A stretch of 64,000 bases of DNA from Burkholderiales bacterium. Lineage in GTDB: Bacteria; Pseudomonadota; Gammaproteobacteria; Burkholderiales; Burkholderiaceae_C. The notes beneath the pieces are model-generated. The model made no database searches and was not told the DNA's origin. It saw only the letters and a list, made by a program, of their open reading frames with translations. The translations under genes and the position numbers were made by a program. Below are positions 52,971 through 62,214 of the stretch, piece by piece. The stretch covers positions 1 through 64,000 of the forward strand of contig JACRNC010000008.1 of NCBI GenBank assembly GCA_016219375.1, read 5' to 3'. The first letter of the stretch is position 1. Each line of letters opens with the position of its first letter.

Positions 52971-54053
52971 TCAGCCCGCCGCGCCCAGCAAGGCCTGCAC
53001 GCAATCGGCCAGGCTGTCGAAGGCCGCATCGGCCCCCTCACCGGCCGCCTCGCCGCCCGATTCCTCGTTGTCCGACCGCACGCTGTACGCCCGCCCCAGC
53101 CCGGCCGCGCGCGCGGCCTGGATGTCCGACGGCTTGTCGCCGACCATGAAGGACTCGGCCGCCGACAGGCCGTGCTCGCGCAGCGCGCGCAGGATCATCC
53201 CGGGCGCCGGCTTGCGGCAGTCGCAGTCGATGGCCAGCTCGGCCACCGTGCCCTTGGGATGGTGCGGGCAGTGGTAGACCGCCTGCACCTGCACGCCAGC
53301 CTCGGCCAGGGCCTGCAGCATCCGCTGGTTGAGCGCCTGGTACTGCGCCTCGGTGTAGAGGCCGCGCGCCAGCCCCGACTGGTTGGTGACGATCACCAGC
53401 GCATAGCCGGCCTCCTGCAGCCGCCGCATCGCCTGCACCGCGCCCGGCACGAAGGCGAAGTCCTCCCAGCGGTGCACATAGGCGCGGTCCAGGTTGATGA
53501 CGCCGTCGCGGTCCAGGAAAGCGGCCTTGCGCGCCGCCGCGGGGGCCGGCTGCGCGGGCGATGCGCCGGCGCGGATGCGCTGCACCAGCGCCGTGGTGGA
53601 GTGCCCGTCCACGAACGGGATGGCCAGCGCCTGGCCGCCCCAGGAGCGCACGAGCTTGGACTCCTCCAGCGCATCCATGTCGTAGTCGCCGCCCTTGACG
53701 TAGATGTCCGGGCGCACGGCCTTGATCAGCTCCACCGGCGTGCGCTCGTCGAAGAAGGTGACCAGCGACACCGACGCCAGCCCGGCCAGCACGGCGGCAC
53801 GGTCCTGCGCGCGGTTGAGCGGCCGGTCCGGCCCCTTGCCCAGCATGCGCGCGGAGGCGTCGGAGTTGACCGCCACGATGAGCGAGCCGCCCAGCTGCCG
53901 CGCCGCATGCAAATAGCTCACGTGGCCGCGGTGCAGCACGTCGAAGACGCCGTTGGTGAAGACGATGGGCCGCGCCAGCGCAGCCAGCCGCGCCGGCAGC
54001 TCCTCGCGCGGGCAGACCTTGTCCAGCAGATCGCCGCCTTGCCCGTCGCTCAT
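52971..54053 (-). CDS. Fused heptose-1-phosphate adenylyltransferase and heptose-1,7-bisphosphatase (HldC-GmhB)
   Basis: 360 residues with two enzymes. Residues about 25-165 are a cytidylyltransferase-like nucleotidyltransferase with TNGVFDVLHRGH (33-44), as in HldE domain II/HldC. Residues about 175-350 are a HAD phosphatase with AAFLDRDGVINLD (Asp181, Asp183), VIVTNQSGLARGLY, the zinc-site HCPHHPKG...CDCRKP and FMVGDKPSDIQAA, as in GmhB. So one protein would remove the C7 phosphate and then load AMP on the C1 phosphate. Most bacteria make these separately or fuse the adenylyltransferase to the kinase. It overlaps hldA by 4 bases. A Gly/Ala/Glu linker near 325-345 precedes the C-terminus. 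Confidence 0.92.
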   Translation of the reverse strand: MSDGQGGDLLDKVCPREELPARLAALARPIVFTNGVFDVLHRGHVSYLHAARQLGGSLIVAVNSDASARMLGKGPDRPLNRAQDRAAVLAGLASVSLVTFFDERTPVELIKAVRPDIYVKGGDYDMDALEESKLVRSWGGQALAIPFVDGHSTTALVQRIRAGASPAQPAPAAARKAAFLDRDGVINLDRAYVHRWEDFAFVPGAVQAMRRLQEAGYALVIVTNQSGLARGLYTEAQYQALNQRMLQALAEAGVQVQAVYHCPHHPKGTVAELAIDCDCRKPAPGMILRALREHGLSAAESFMVGDKPSDIQAARAAGLGRAYSVRSDNEESGGEAAGEGADAAFDSLADCVQALLGAAG

Positions 54054-54997
54054 GCGAACAGCTCCTCGAAGGTGAGCGTGGCGGTGCCGAACTTGGCCAC
54101 CACCAGGCCGCCGGCCCGGTTGGCATGGCCCATGGCGTCTTGCAGCGGCAGGCCGCAGGCCAGCATCAGCGCCAGCGTGGCGATCACCGTGTCGCCCGCG
54201 CCGGTCACGTCGGCCACCTCGCGCACGTGGGCCGGCACGCTGCTCACGCCCTCACCCTCGAACAGCGTCATGCCCTCCTCCGAGCGGGTCAGCAGCAGCG
54301 CCTGCAGGCCCAGGTCGGCCTTGAGCCGGCGCGCGCGCCGGGCCAGGTCCTCCTCACTCTTCCACGCGCCCACCACCTGCTGCAGCTCGGCGCGGTTGGG
54401 CGTGATGACGGTGGCGCCGGCATAGCGGCTGTAGTCGCTGCCCTTGGGGTCCACCAGCACCGGCTTGCCGGCCTGGCGGGCGGCATCGATCATGGCCGAC
54501 ACATGGGTCAGGCCGCCCTTGCCGTAGTCGGAGAACAGCACCACGTCGTGCTCCTGCACCTCTCGCTTGAAGGCATCCAGCATCTGCGCCAGCACCTCGT
54601 GGTCCGGCTCGCGCTCGAAGTCGATGCGCAGCAGCTGCTGGTTGCGCCCGATCACCCGCAGCTTGACGATGGTCTGCATCGCCGGGTCACGGCCCAGCTG
54701 GGCGCGCACGCCACGGGATTCGAGCAGCGTCTGCAGCCGCCGGGCGGGCTCGTCGTCGCCCACGGCGCTCAACAGCGTCACCTGCCCGCCCAGCGTCTTC
54801 ACGTTCAGCGCCACGTTGGCCGCGCCGCCCAGGCGCTCTTCTTCGCCCACCACGCGCACCACCGGCACCGGCGCCTCCGGCGAGATGCGCTCCACCGCGC
54901 CCATCCAGTAGCGGTCGAGCATGACGTCGCCGACGACGAGGACACGGGAGGCGACGAGACGCGCTTGCAGCGTCGATCGGGCGGTGGCTGGGGGCAT
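54050..54997 (-). CDS. hldA: D-glycero-beta-D-manno-heptose-7-phosphate kinase
   Basis: 315 residues from ATG 54997. PfkB/ribokinase-type sugar kinase: VLVVGDVMLDRYW, ERLGGAANVALNVKTLGGQV, LFSDYGKGGL, VLVDPKGSDYSRYAG, TPNRAEL and the catalytic DVTGAGDTVIATLALML. It matches the kinase half of HldE (RfaE). It phosphorylates heptose 7-phosphate at C1. Coupled by ATGA overlap to the HldC-GmhB fusion gene, so kinase, phosphatase and adenylyltransferase are made together. HldD, the epimerase, is not in the window. Confidence 0.95.
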   Translation of the reverse strand: MPPATARSTLQARLVASRVLVVGDVMLDRYWMGAVERISPEAPVPVVRVVGEEERLGGAANVALNVKTLGGQVTLLSAVGDDEPARRLQTLLESRGVRAQLGRDPAMQTIVKLRVIGRNQQLLRIDFEREPDHEVLAQMLDAFKREVQEHDVVLFSDYGKGGLTHVSAMIDAARQAGKPVLVDPKGSDYSRYAGATVITPNRAELQQVVGAWKSEEDLARRARRLKADLGLQALLLTRSEEGMTLFEGEGVSSVPAHVREVADVTGAGDTVIATLALMLACGLPLQDAMGHANRAGGLVVAKFGTATLTFEELFA

Positions 54998-55150
54998 GGC
55001 AGAGAAGCTGCGGAAAGCGGCAGGAAAGCCGGGGCAAAGCAGCCGGTAGAGGAGGCGGGTATTTTGCGCCCCGCCGCCGCCGCCCCGCGCCCCCGGCGAG
55101 CGGGCCGGCGGCCCCAGGGCAGAATCGCGGGTTGCCTTATTTATCCGTCG

Positions 55151-56179
55151 ATGAGCCAGCCCCCATCCGATACGAGACCGCGCACGGTGGTCCTGCTGCA
55201 GCACACCGGCATCGGCGACCTCGTCTGGCACATCCAGTACCTGAAGCTCGTTGCCCAGCGCAGCCACGGCGGGCGCATCACCCTCGTGGCCCAGCCGTCC
55301 ACGCTGGCGCGCCAGCTCATCGGCGGCGAGCCCTGGGTGCAGGCCATCATCGACCACGACCATCGCCCGCGCCGCGGTGAGAAGCGCCGCGGCCGGCACG
55401 CCGGCCTGCGCGGCATGCGGGCCATGGCGGCCGAGCTGCGGGCCGGCGGCTTCGACCGCATCATCCTGCTGTCCGGCCGCATCAGCCGCGGCCTGATCGC
55501 CTGGCTCAGCGGCATCCCGGTGCGCCAGGGCTATGGCTACCGGCCGCTGCAGCGCCTGTTCCTCAACCAGGGTCCCTACATCGCCGCGCACCGGGGCCCG
55601 ACGCCGCCGGTGTACCGCGAGGCCACGGCCTTCATGATCGCCCACGGCTACTGCAGCCAGCCCATCGTGCCGCGCATCGACCTGCCCCCGCACGAGATCG
55701 CCGCCATGCGCCAGCGCCTGGCCCACCTGCCCCGGCCGCTGCATGCCTTTGCCATCGGCACCAGCGAAGCGCACAAGCAATGGGGCGCGGCCAACTTCGC
55801 CGCGCTGGCCCGCGCGCTGCTGGAGGACGGCTGCGGCGTGATGCTCTGCGGCGGCCCGGGCGAGGCCGGGCTGGCCGCCGAGATCGCCGCCGGCATCCCG
55901 CCGCAGCACCGGCACGCGCTGGAGGTGGTCACCGACGCCACCGTGCTGGGCAGCGCCGCGGCCCTGCACCTGGCCGACACCTGCATCGGCAACGACACCG
56001 GCATGGTCAATGTGGCGGCGGCCGTGGGCTGCCCTACCTTCGCGCTCATCGGCGCGCGTCCCCCGCTGGACCACGACCCGGCCCGCCTGCGCAGCGTCAC
56101 CGCGGCCAGCCTGGCCGCCATCACGGTCGAGCGCGTGCTGAGCCTGCTGCGCGCCGAGCAGCCCCCCCAATCGAGCTGA
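55151..56179 (+). CDS. GT9 heptosyltransferase-family glycosyltransferase
   Basis: 342 residues from ATG 55151. GT9 wording: RTVVLLQHTGIGDLVWHIQYLKLVAQ, FDRIILLSGRISRGLIAWLSGIP, FAIGTSEAHKQWGAANFAALARAL, CGGPGE and DTCIGNDTGMVNVAAAVGCPTFALIG. The N-terminal GDLVW and the IGNDTG loop fit the heptosyltransferase family, but it is more divergent than the copy at 50.7 kb and could transfer another heptose or a different sugar. It is divergent from hldA and ends 1 bp before msbA. Confidence 0.86.
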   Translation: MSQPPSDTRPRTVVLLQHTGIGDLVWHIQYLKLVAQRSHGGRITLVAQPSTLARQLIGGEPWVQAIIDHDHRPRRGEKRRGRHAGLRGMRAMAAELRAGGFDRIILLSGRISRGLIAWLSGIPVRQGYGYRPLQRLFLNQGPYIAAHRGPTPPVYREATAFMIAHGYCSQPIVPRIDLPPHEIAAMRQRLAHLPRPLHAFAIGTSEAHKQWGAANFAALARALLEDGCGVMLCGGPGEAGLAAEIAAGIPPQHRHALEVVTDATVLGSAAALHLADTCIGNDTGMVNVAAAVGCPTFALIGARPPLDHDPARLRSVTAASLAAITVERVLSLLRAEQPPQSS

Positions 56180-56180
56180 C

Positions 56181-57911
56181 ATGGATCTCAAAGAAACCGC
56201 CCGGCGCGTCATCGCCTACGGCAAGCCGCACTGGAAGATGTTCGCGGCGTCGTTCCTCTTCTTCACGCTGGGCGCGGCGGTGGAGCCGGCGATCCCGGCG
56301 CTGTTCAAGAAGCTCATCGACTCGGGCTTCAAGGAGGGGCTGAACTACCCGCTGTGGATGGTGCCGGTGGTCATCATCGGCCTGTTCGCCATCCGCGGCG
56401 TCTTCAACTTCGCCGGCTCCTACACCATGACCTCCGGCACCTCCAGCGTCGTGCTGGACCTGCGCCGCGAGCTCATGCGCGGGCTGCTGCGCGCCGATGC
56501 CAAGCTCTTCAGCAGCATCAGCCCCGGCCTGGCCGTCACCAAGATCATCAACGACCCGCAGTTCGCCTCGCAGACGCTGGGCAACTCCATGATCTCGGTG
56601 ATCAAGGACGCCATGTCCCTGCTCTTTCTCATCGGCTACCTGCTCTACCTGAACTGGCAGCTCACGCTGCTGTCCTTCGTCTGCATGCCGCTGCTGGGCA
56701 TCACGATCAAGCTGGTGCAAAAGCGCCTGAACCGCGTGGGCCAGGCGCAATACGAATCCCAGCAGCGCCTGGTCAACACCGTGGACGACAACGCCCGCGC
56801 CTGGCGCGTGGTGCGCACCTTCGACGCCGCCGGCTTCGAGCTGGCCCGCTTCGACCGAGAGGCCCACACCCTGCGCCGCATGACGCTCAAGACCGTGGCC
56901 ACCAGCTCCCTGGTCACGCCGTCCACGCAGGTGGTGGCCGCCATCGGCGTGTCCATCATCATCACGCTGGCCATCTACCAGGCCAGCCAGGGCTCCACCA
57001 CCGTGGGCGAGTTCGTGTCCTTCATCACCGCGCTGCTGATGACCATCTCGCCCATGCGCCACCTGACGGACATCTACCAGCCCGTCACCGGCGCGCTCAT
57101 CACCGCGCGCGGCGCCTTCGACCTGATCAACGCCCCGGTGGAGCCCGACCACGGCACCCGGGAGCTGCCGGCCTGCAGGGGCGACATCGTCTTCGACAAG
57201 GTCACGGTGCACTACGAGGACGCCGCGCAGCCCTCGCTGGACGCCTTCAGCCTGCACATCCCGGCCGGCCAGACCGTGGCCCTGGTCGGCGCATCCGGTG
57301 CCGGCAAGACCACGGTGGTCAACACGCTGCTGCGCTTTGCCCACCCCAGCAGCGGCCAGATCCGCCTGGACGGCATCCCCACCGAGGAGCTGCGCCTTGC
57401 CAGCCTGCGCCGCCACTTCGCCGTCGTCTCGCAGGACATCGTCCTCTTCGACGGCTCCGTGGCCGAGAACGTGGCCTACGCCAGCCCCGCCGGTATCGAC
57501 CGCGACAAGGTCGAGCGCTGCCTGCGCGCCGCCAACCTGTGGGCCCACGTCAGCACCATGGCCGACGGCATGGACAGCCGCATCGGCACCAACGGCAGCA
57601 TGCTCTCCGGCGGCCAGCGCCAGCGCCTGGCCATCGCACGGGCGCTGTACCGCGACGCCGCCATCTGGATCTTCGACGAGGCCACCTCCGCGCTCGACTC
57701 CGAATCCGAGGCCGTCGTGCAGCGCTCCATCGAAGACCTGCGCCATGCCAAGACCCTGATCCTCATCGCCCACCGGCTGAGCACCATCCGCAACGCCGAC
57801 ACCATCTGCGTGATGTCGGAGGGGCGGATCGTGGAGCAGGGGACTCACGAGGAGCTGATGCGGCTGGGCGGCACCTATGCGGGCATGGTGAGGATCCAGT
57901 CTGCCAACTGA
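56181..57911 (+). CDS. msbA: MsbA-type lipid A/LPS ABC exporter (flippase)
   Basis: 576 residues. Five to six membrane segments occupy about 20-310. The nucleotide domain has Walker A GASGAGKTT near 370-378, Q-loop VVSQDIVLFDGSVAENVAYA, signature LSGGQRQRLAIARAL near 474, Walker B AIWIFDEATSALDSESE and the H-loop LIAHRLSTI. It is a half-transporter dimerising to flip core-lipid A across the inner membrane. It follows the GT9 gene by 1 bp and precedes a GT4 gene by 26 bp, consistent with an LPS operon. Confidence 0.94.
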   Translation: MDLKETARRVIAYGKPHWKMFAASFLFFTLGAAVEPAIPALFKKLIDSGFKEGLNYPLWMVPVVIIGLFAIRGVFNFAGSYTMTSGTSSVVLDLRRELMRGLLRADAKLFSSISPGLAVTKIINDPQFASQTLGNSMISVIKDAMSLLFLIGYLLYLNWQLTLLSFVCMPLLGITIKLVQKRLNRVGQAQYESQQRLVNTVDDNARAWRVVRTFDAAGFELARFDREAHTLRRMTLKTVATSSLVTPSTQVVAAIGVSIIITLAIYQASQGSTTVGEFVSFITALLMTISPMRHLTDIYQPVTGALITARGAFDLINAPVEPDHGTRELPACRGDIVFDKVTVHYEDAAQPSLDAFSLHIPAGQTVALVGASGAGKTTVVNTLLRFAHPSSGQIRLDGIPTEELRLASLRRHFAVVSQDIVLFDGSVAENVAYASPAGIDRDKVERCLRAANLWAHVSTMADGMDSRIGTNGSMLSGGQRQRLAIARALYRDAAIWIFDEATSALDSESEAVVQRSIEDLRHAKTLILIAHRLSTIRNADTICVMSEGRIVEQGTHEELMRLGGTYAGMVRIQSAN

Positions 57912-57937
57912 CGCCCAGCCTCTTCCTCGGCGGGCGC

Positions 57938-59155
57938 ATGCCTACATCTCACATCCTTGCTGACATGCCTGCGCGGGTCCTCCAGCTTTGTCCATTCGAT
58001 ATCCCGGACGCGCCGACCAGCGGGGGGCAGATACGCATTGCCGAGATCGCACGCGCCTATCGCGCCCGCGGCTGCGACGTCGATCGCAGTTGCGTCGTGA
58101 CGCGCTCGCGCGACATGCGCCGGCATCTGGACGTGCGGATGTCCTGGTGGGACCGGACGCGCCGCAAACATCTGGGCAAGCCGAGCAACCTCGGGCAGAT
58201 CCGGCAACACTGGTCGGCGGTAAACGGCGGCTCGCTGGCGCGGCAGCTCTCGCAAAAGCTCCACGGCCACTATGACGTCCTGCAGGTGGAGCATCCCTGG
58301 GATTTCGCCCTGGCTCGGCAGCTGCGAAGCCACCCGGCGCTGTCGCGAGCGGTTGTCGTTTACAGCTCGCACAACATCGAGTCGGAGTTCTTCGAGTCCG
58401 TACTGAAAGAGCGCTCCCAATGGAATGTCGCGGCCGTGCGGCTTCGGCAGGAGATCGAGCAGCTCGAGCGGGAGGCTTCGTCGGGGGCCGACATCGTCTG
58501 GGCCGTCACGCAACATGACCTCGAGTTCTTCAGTCGGTCCGCGGCGGCCTGCGTGTTGGCGCCCAACGGCTGTCGCGAACTCCCGAGCCAACCGCCCCCC
58601 TCTGCATTCACCGCCTTGCAGGGGCGCTATGCCCTCTTTGTCGCAACCGGGGGTTCAGCCAACGTCAACGGTTTTGTGTCGATGCTGGGTGGCGACCTGT
58701 CATTCCTGCCGCCCGGCACCGCCATCCACACCGTCGGCAGCTGTGGCGAGCCTCTCGCACAACTGTTTCCGAGCAGCAAAGTGCGTGGCACCCTCGTTCA
58801 TCACGGCGTGGTTGACCAGGCAACGCTGGACAGCGCGCTGCTCAATGCCGGCGTCATTCTTTTGCCGATCCGCTCCGGTGGCGGCTCCAATCTCAAGACC
58901 GCCGAGGCGCTGGCCAGCGGCAGGCCGGTCATCGGCACCCGCCACGCCTTCCGGGGCTATGAGGACTGGGCTCGGCTGCCGGGCGTCTATATTGCCGACG
59001 ACCCTCAAACATTCCGCACGGCGATCGCCCGCTCGCTTGACGCGGCCCTGCCGCCTCACCTGCCCCCTCCAGGCCCCAGGCCATCGCTCGCTTGGTCGCA
59101 AACCCTGGCTGCGGCGGTGGAGCGCACGCTTGGCCTGATTCCCACTCGATCGTGA
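57938..59155 (+). CDS. GT4-like glycosyltransferase
   Basis: About 405 residues; ATG 57938 or 57965. The GT-B layout has RVLQLCPFDIPDAPTSGGQIRIAEIARAY with the N-terminal glycine-rich loop, VVVYSSHNIESEFF, DIVWAVTQHDLEFF and the C-terminal ILLPIRSGGGSNLKTAEALASGRPVIGT. The last motif corresponds to the GT4 donor-binding EX7E region. Composition starts to fall below the LPS-core genes from here on. Its stop overlaps the next start by GTGA. Probably adds a sugar to the outer core or O-glycan. Confidence 0.82.
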   Translation: MPTSHILADMPARVLQLCPFDIPDAPTSGGQIRIAEIARAYRARGCDVDRSCVVTRSRDMRRHLDVRMSWWDRTRRKHLGKPSNLGQIRQHWSAVNGGSLARQLSQKLHGHYDVLQVEHPWDFALARQLRSHPALSRAVVVYSSHNIESEFFESVLKERSQWNVAAVRLRQEIEQLEREASSGADIVWAVTQHDLEFFSRSAAACVLAPNGCRELPSQPPPSAFTALQGRYALFVATGGSANVNGFVSMLGGDLSFLPPGTAIHTVGSCGEPLAQLFPSSKVRGTLVHHGVVDQATLDSALLNAGVILLPIRSGGGSNLKTAEALASGRPVIGTRHAFRGYEDWARLPGVYIADDPQTFRTAIARSLDAALPPHLPPPGPRPSLAWSQTLAAAVERTLGLIPTRS

Positions 59156-60210
59156 TCTCCAGCAAAGACATCAGCGTCGTCATCCAGGGCGCCCTCGGCG
59201 GCCAGGACGCAATCGAATCCGTGGCAAGCGTGCGCGCCGCGCTGCCGGACGCGGAAGTCATCCTGTCGACCTGGGTCGGCAGCAGCGTTCCTGCCGATCT
59301 GCCCGTGCAGCACCTGGTGACCAGTGTCGATCCGGGCGCCCGCCCCATGAACCGTCGCGAGAAAATCCAAAACAACACCAATCGGCAGCTGGTGTCGACC
59401 TTGGCCGGGCTGAAAATGGCCACACGGCGATACAGCCTCAAGATGCGCACCGACTTCCGCCTGCGGCACGCAGGCTTCGCGCAAGATTTCGGACGGTTCT
59501 CTGTCCGGCAAAGCCGCTTTGTGCGCTATCGCCAGCGGATCGTCATCCCGCACTACGCAACCCGCTTCGTCGAGTCCGCCCGGCCCTATCCCTTTCATCC
59601 ATCAGACATCGCTCTATTCGGCCTGACCGAGGATGTCCTGGCCCATTTCGACGCCCCGCTGCTGCAAGAGGCGGACTGGACTTGGTCGGTAGACCATGGC
59701 ATTTGCGACGACATGGTTGACCGCGCAGCATTGGCTGCACGCTATGCCCCTGAACAGCACTTCTTCCTGAACAGCTTGAGGGCGGCCCATCACGATATCC
59801 CAATGCAACATTACTGCGATGCGTCGGGGCAGATCCCCTTCCTGAGCCGTAACTACATTGCTAACAACTTCGTGGTGGTCAGCATGCAGGATTTTGGCTT
59901 GAAGACGAGCAAAGCTGCCTTGCAGTCTGCCATTCAACGGGACGTCGCCAATTGTTACTCTCCCGCCCTGTATGCGGCGGAATATCGACTATGGTGCGAT
60001 CCGCAAGCTGATCGAACGCTTGCAGAAATGGTTGCTTCGCGGCTGGCGCGCCGCCCGAGGTACCGCGAGAAGATGCGCAAGCACATGGCCCTTGCAGCGG
60101 ACCACAAAGACAGGCTGCTGCAGCGGGACACAGGCAGCTTCGCCCACGGCCACCGAATGGCGGCAGACGCCCTCTCCGCCTTTTATTACTTCATCCGCGC
60201 AGCATTATGA
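59152..60210 (+). CDS. WavE-family lipopolysaccharide synthesis protein
   Basis: 352 residues from GTG 59152, overlapping the previous stop. It reads ISSKDISVVIQGALGG, VILSTWVGSSVPADLP, LVTSVDPGARPMNRREKIQNN, NRQLVSTLAGLKMATRRYSLKMRTD and SDIALFGLTEDVLAHFDAP, which matches the WavE family (named from Vibrio cholerae LPS core locus). These proteins are glycosyltransferase-like; the reaction is not established. A second relative lies at the right edge on the opposite strand. The next start overlaps the stop by ATGA, beginning a run of coupled genes. Confidence 0.86.
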   Translation: MISSKDISVVIQGALGGQDAIESVASVRAALPDAEVILSTWVGSSVPADLPVQHLVTSVDPGARPMNRREKIQNNTNRQLVSTLAGLKMATRRYSLKMRTDFRLRHAGFAQDFGRFSVRQSRFVRYRQRIVIPHYATRFVESARPYPFHPSDIALFGLTEDVLAHFDAPLLQEADWTWSVDHGICDDMVDRAALAARYAPEQHFFLNSLRAAHHDIPMQHYCDASGQIPFLSRNYIANNFVVVSMQDFGLKTSKAALQSAIQRDVANCYSPALYAAEYRLWCDPQADRTLAEMVASRLARRPRYREKMRKHMALAADHKDRLLQRDTGSFAHGHRMAADALSAFYYFIRAAL

Positions 60211-60968
60211 AAACTTTGAACATCGTCGTGCCCATGGCCGGCGCCGGCAGTCGCTTTGCCCGCGAGGGATATGTCGACCCCAAGCCCCTGATCAAAGTCC
60301 ACGACACGCCCATGATTCAGGTGGTCGTTGGCAACCTCCGCCCCAACCGCCCTCATCGCTTCATCTTCATCGTGCAGGCCGGCCATGCGGACGCCTATGG
60401 CCTGAGATCCTTCCTGCCCTCCATATCGGGAGGAGGATTGGTTGTCGAGGTTTCCAGTTTGACGGAGGGTGCAGCGTGCACCGTGCTCACGGCAGCGGAC
60501 CTCATAAATTCCGACGAACCGCTGATGATTGCCAACAGCGATCAGTACATAGACTGCCGCATCGACGATTACCTGAACCAACTGGATGGCGAGGAGCTTG
60601 ATGGCCTGATCATGACCATGACGGCCGACGATCCCAAATGGTCATTTGTCGCCCTGGACGACGCTGGTCACGTTTGCAGCGTCGTGGAAAAACAAGTGAT
60701 CTCCAACGAGGCCACTGTAGGCATCTACAACTTCAGGCGCGGGCGGGACTTCGTGCGGGCTGCAACTGGAATGATCGAAGCAGACGAGCGCGTGAACGGT
60801 GAGTTCTACGTGGCGCCGGTGTACAACCGCCTCATTGCCGAAGGCCAGAAGGTCGGCATCTTCAATATAGGTGCGGAAGCGGCAGGGATGTATGGGCTGG
60901 GTATTCCTTCTGACCTGCAGGCATTTCTGCGCCTTCCATTGTCTGAACGCTTCAAACGGGAACGCTGA
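60207..60968 (+). CDS. Nucleotidyltransferase (sugar-/small-molecule-phosphate NTP transferase)
   Basis: 253 residues. The nucleotide-binding N-terminus IVVPMAGAGSRFAREGYVDPKPLI has the GxGxRF signature and Lys of NTP_transferases, followed by MIQVVVGNLRP, EGAACTVLTAADLIN and the metal-binding NSDQY. The MAGAGSRF...PKPLI wording is that of capsule-locus cytidylyl- and related transferases such as Campylobacter Cj1416-type proteins, which activate non-sugar phosphates. Substrate is unknown. It is coupled to both neighbours by overlap (ATGA at start, 1-base overlap at end). Confidence 0.85.
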   Translation: MKTLNIVVPMAGAGSRFAREGYVDPKPLIKVHDTPMIQVVVGNLRPNRPHRFIFIVQAGHADAYGLRSFLPSISGGGLVVEVSSLTEGAACTVLTAADLINSDEPLMIANSDQYIDCRIDDYLNQLDGEELDGLIMTMTADDPKWSFVALDDAGHVCSVVEKQVISNEATVGIYNFRRGRDFVRAATGMIEADERVNGEFYVAPVYNRLIAEGQKVGIFNIGAEAAGMYGLGIPSDLQAFLRLPLSERFKRER

Positions 60969-61597
60969 TGAACGTCATCTCACATCGCGGCTGGTGGCTG
61001 CACGCCGATGAAAAGAATACGGTGGCGGCATTCGAGCGCTCCTTTGCTGCCGGCTACGGCACCGAAACCGACGTGCGGGATCTGGACGGCCAACTCGTGG
61101 TCTCCCACGATATGCCGCGCTCATCCGGGGCCCTTCCCCTTGCCGAGGTGCTCGGAATGGCTCAAGCGCACGGCGTCACGCTGGCGCTCAATATAAAGTC
61201 CGATGGCTTGGCCGAGGCGCTACGGGAAGAAACCGCCCGCTTCCCCTCGCTCCGCTGGTTTGCATTCGACATGTCGGTTCCCGACATGCGCAGCCATTTG
61301 CGTACCGGCAATCCCACGTATACCCGCCTGAGCGACATCGAATCCTCTCCTGCCTATCTGGAGCGATGCAGTGGCATCTGGCTGGATGCTCTGGAAACCG
61401 AATGGCTGGATGAAGAAAAGCTAAGGCGCATCGCCGCCATTGGCAAACCGATTTGCATGGTATCTCCGGAACTGCACGGGCGAGACCCCGGCCCAGCATG
61501 GTCCATGTTGAGGTCTTTTTCCGGAGAAAGCCTCTTGACGCTGTGCACCGATCTGCCACGCGAAGCCGAAACCACGATAAAGGGAGCCCCACGATGA
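60968..61597 (+). CDS. Glycerophosphodiester phosphodiesterase-like (GDPD) protein
   Basis: 209 residues, short for the family (usually 230-260). The catalytic HRGWW at the N-terminus (His6, Arg7), a GTETDVRDLDGQLVVSHD metal- and acid-base motif and LALNIKSDG are GDPD signatures. The C-terminal part is less conserved, and the usual E in DVHxTxDG is partly replaced by DVRDLDG. No signal peptide, so it acts in the cytoplasm. In the context of nucleotidyltransferases it may trim a phosphodiester precursor rather than recycle lipid. Confidence 0.82.
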   Translation: MNVISHRGWWLHADEKNTVAAFERSFAAGYGTETDVRDLDGQLVVSHDMPRSSGALPLAEVLGMAQAHGVTLALNIKSDGLAEALREETARFPSLRWFAFDMSVPDMRSHLRTGNPTYTRLSDIESSPAYLERCSGIWLDALETEWLDEEKLRRIAAIGKPICMVSPELHGRDPGPAWSMLRSFSGESLLTLCTDLPREAETTIKGAPR

Positions 61598-62214
61598 TCA
61601 AGGCGGTTATTTTCGACATGGATGGCGTGCTGATCGACGCAAAAGATTGGCATTACGAAGCGCTCAATAAGGCACTGCGTCTTTTCGGCTACGAGATATC
61701 ACGCTATGCCCACCTGTCCACCTACGACGGACTGCCCACGTCAAAAAAGCTCGAGATGCTGAGCATTGAAAACGATCTGCCGCGGGCCCTGCACCCCTTC
61801 ATCAATGAGATGAAGCAGCGATACACCATGGAGATCGTGCATACGCAATGCAAGCCGACGTTTGCGCATGAGTTTGCGCTTTCCACATTGAAATCGCGGG
61901 GATACAAGCTGGGGGTGGCTTCCAATTCCATCCGGTCCACAGTGGAAGTGATGATGGAGAAAGCCGATTTGGCCCGCTACCTGGACGTCATGCTCTCCAA
62001 CGAAGACGTGAGCCGTGCCAAACCCGATCCCGAAATCTATGTCAAGGCCATGCAGAGAATCGGAGCCCAGCCCCATGAGACGCTCATCGTGGAAGACAAT
62101 GAAAATGGCATTCGCGCTGCACTTGCGTCAGGCGCTCACCTGCTCCGCGTGGCTGACGTCCACGAAGTGAACCTTGCCAACATCGAGGCAAGAATTGCGG
62201 AGATCCAACAATGA
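61594..62214 (+). CDS. HAD-superfamily phosphatase (beta-phosphoglucomutase-like)
   Basis: 206 residues starting MIKAVIFDMDGVLIDAKDWHYEAL. Motif I DxD (FDMDGVL), a C1 cap, motif II GVASNSIRST, motif III Lys in SRAKPDPEIYVKAM and motif IV VEDNENGIRAA are all present. It is therefore an active-looking type I HAD enzyme, phosphatase or phosphomutase. It overlaps both neighbours by 4 bases. Substrate unknown, likely a phosphorylated intermediate of the locus product. Confidence 0.88.
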   Translation: MIKAVIFDMDGVLIDAKDWHYEALNKALRLFGYEISRYAHLSTYDGLPTSKKLEMLSIENDLPRALHPFINEMKQRYTMEIVHTQCKPTFAHEFALSTLKSRGYKLGVASNSIRSTVEVMMEKADLARYLDVMLSNEDVSRAKPDPEIYVKAMQRIGAQPHETLIVEDNENGIRAALASGAHLLRVADVHEVNLANIEARIAEIQQ

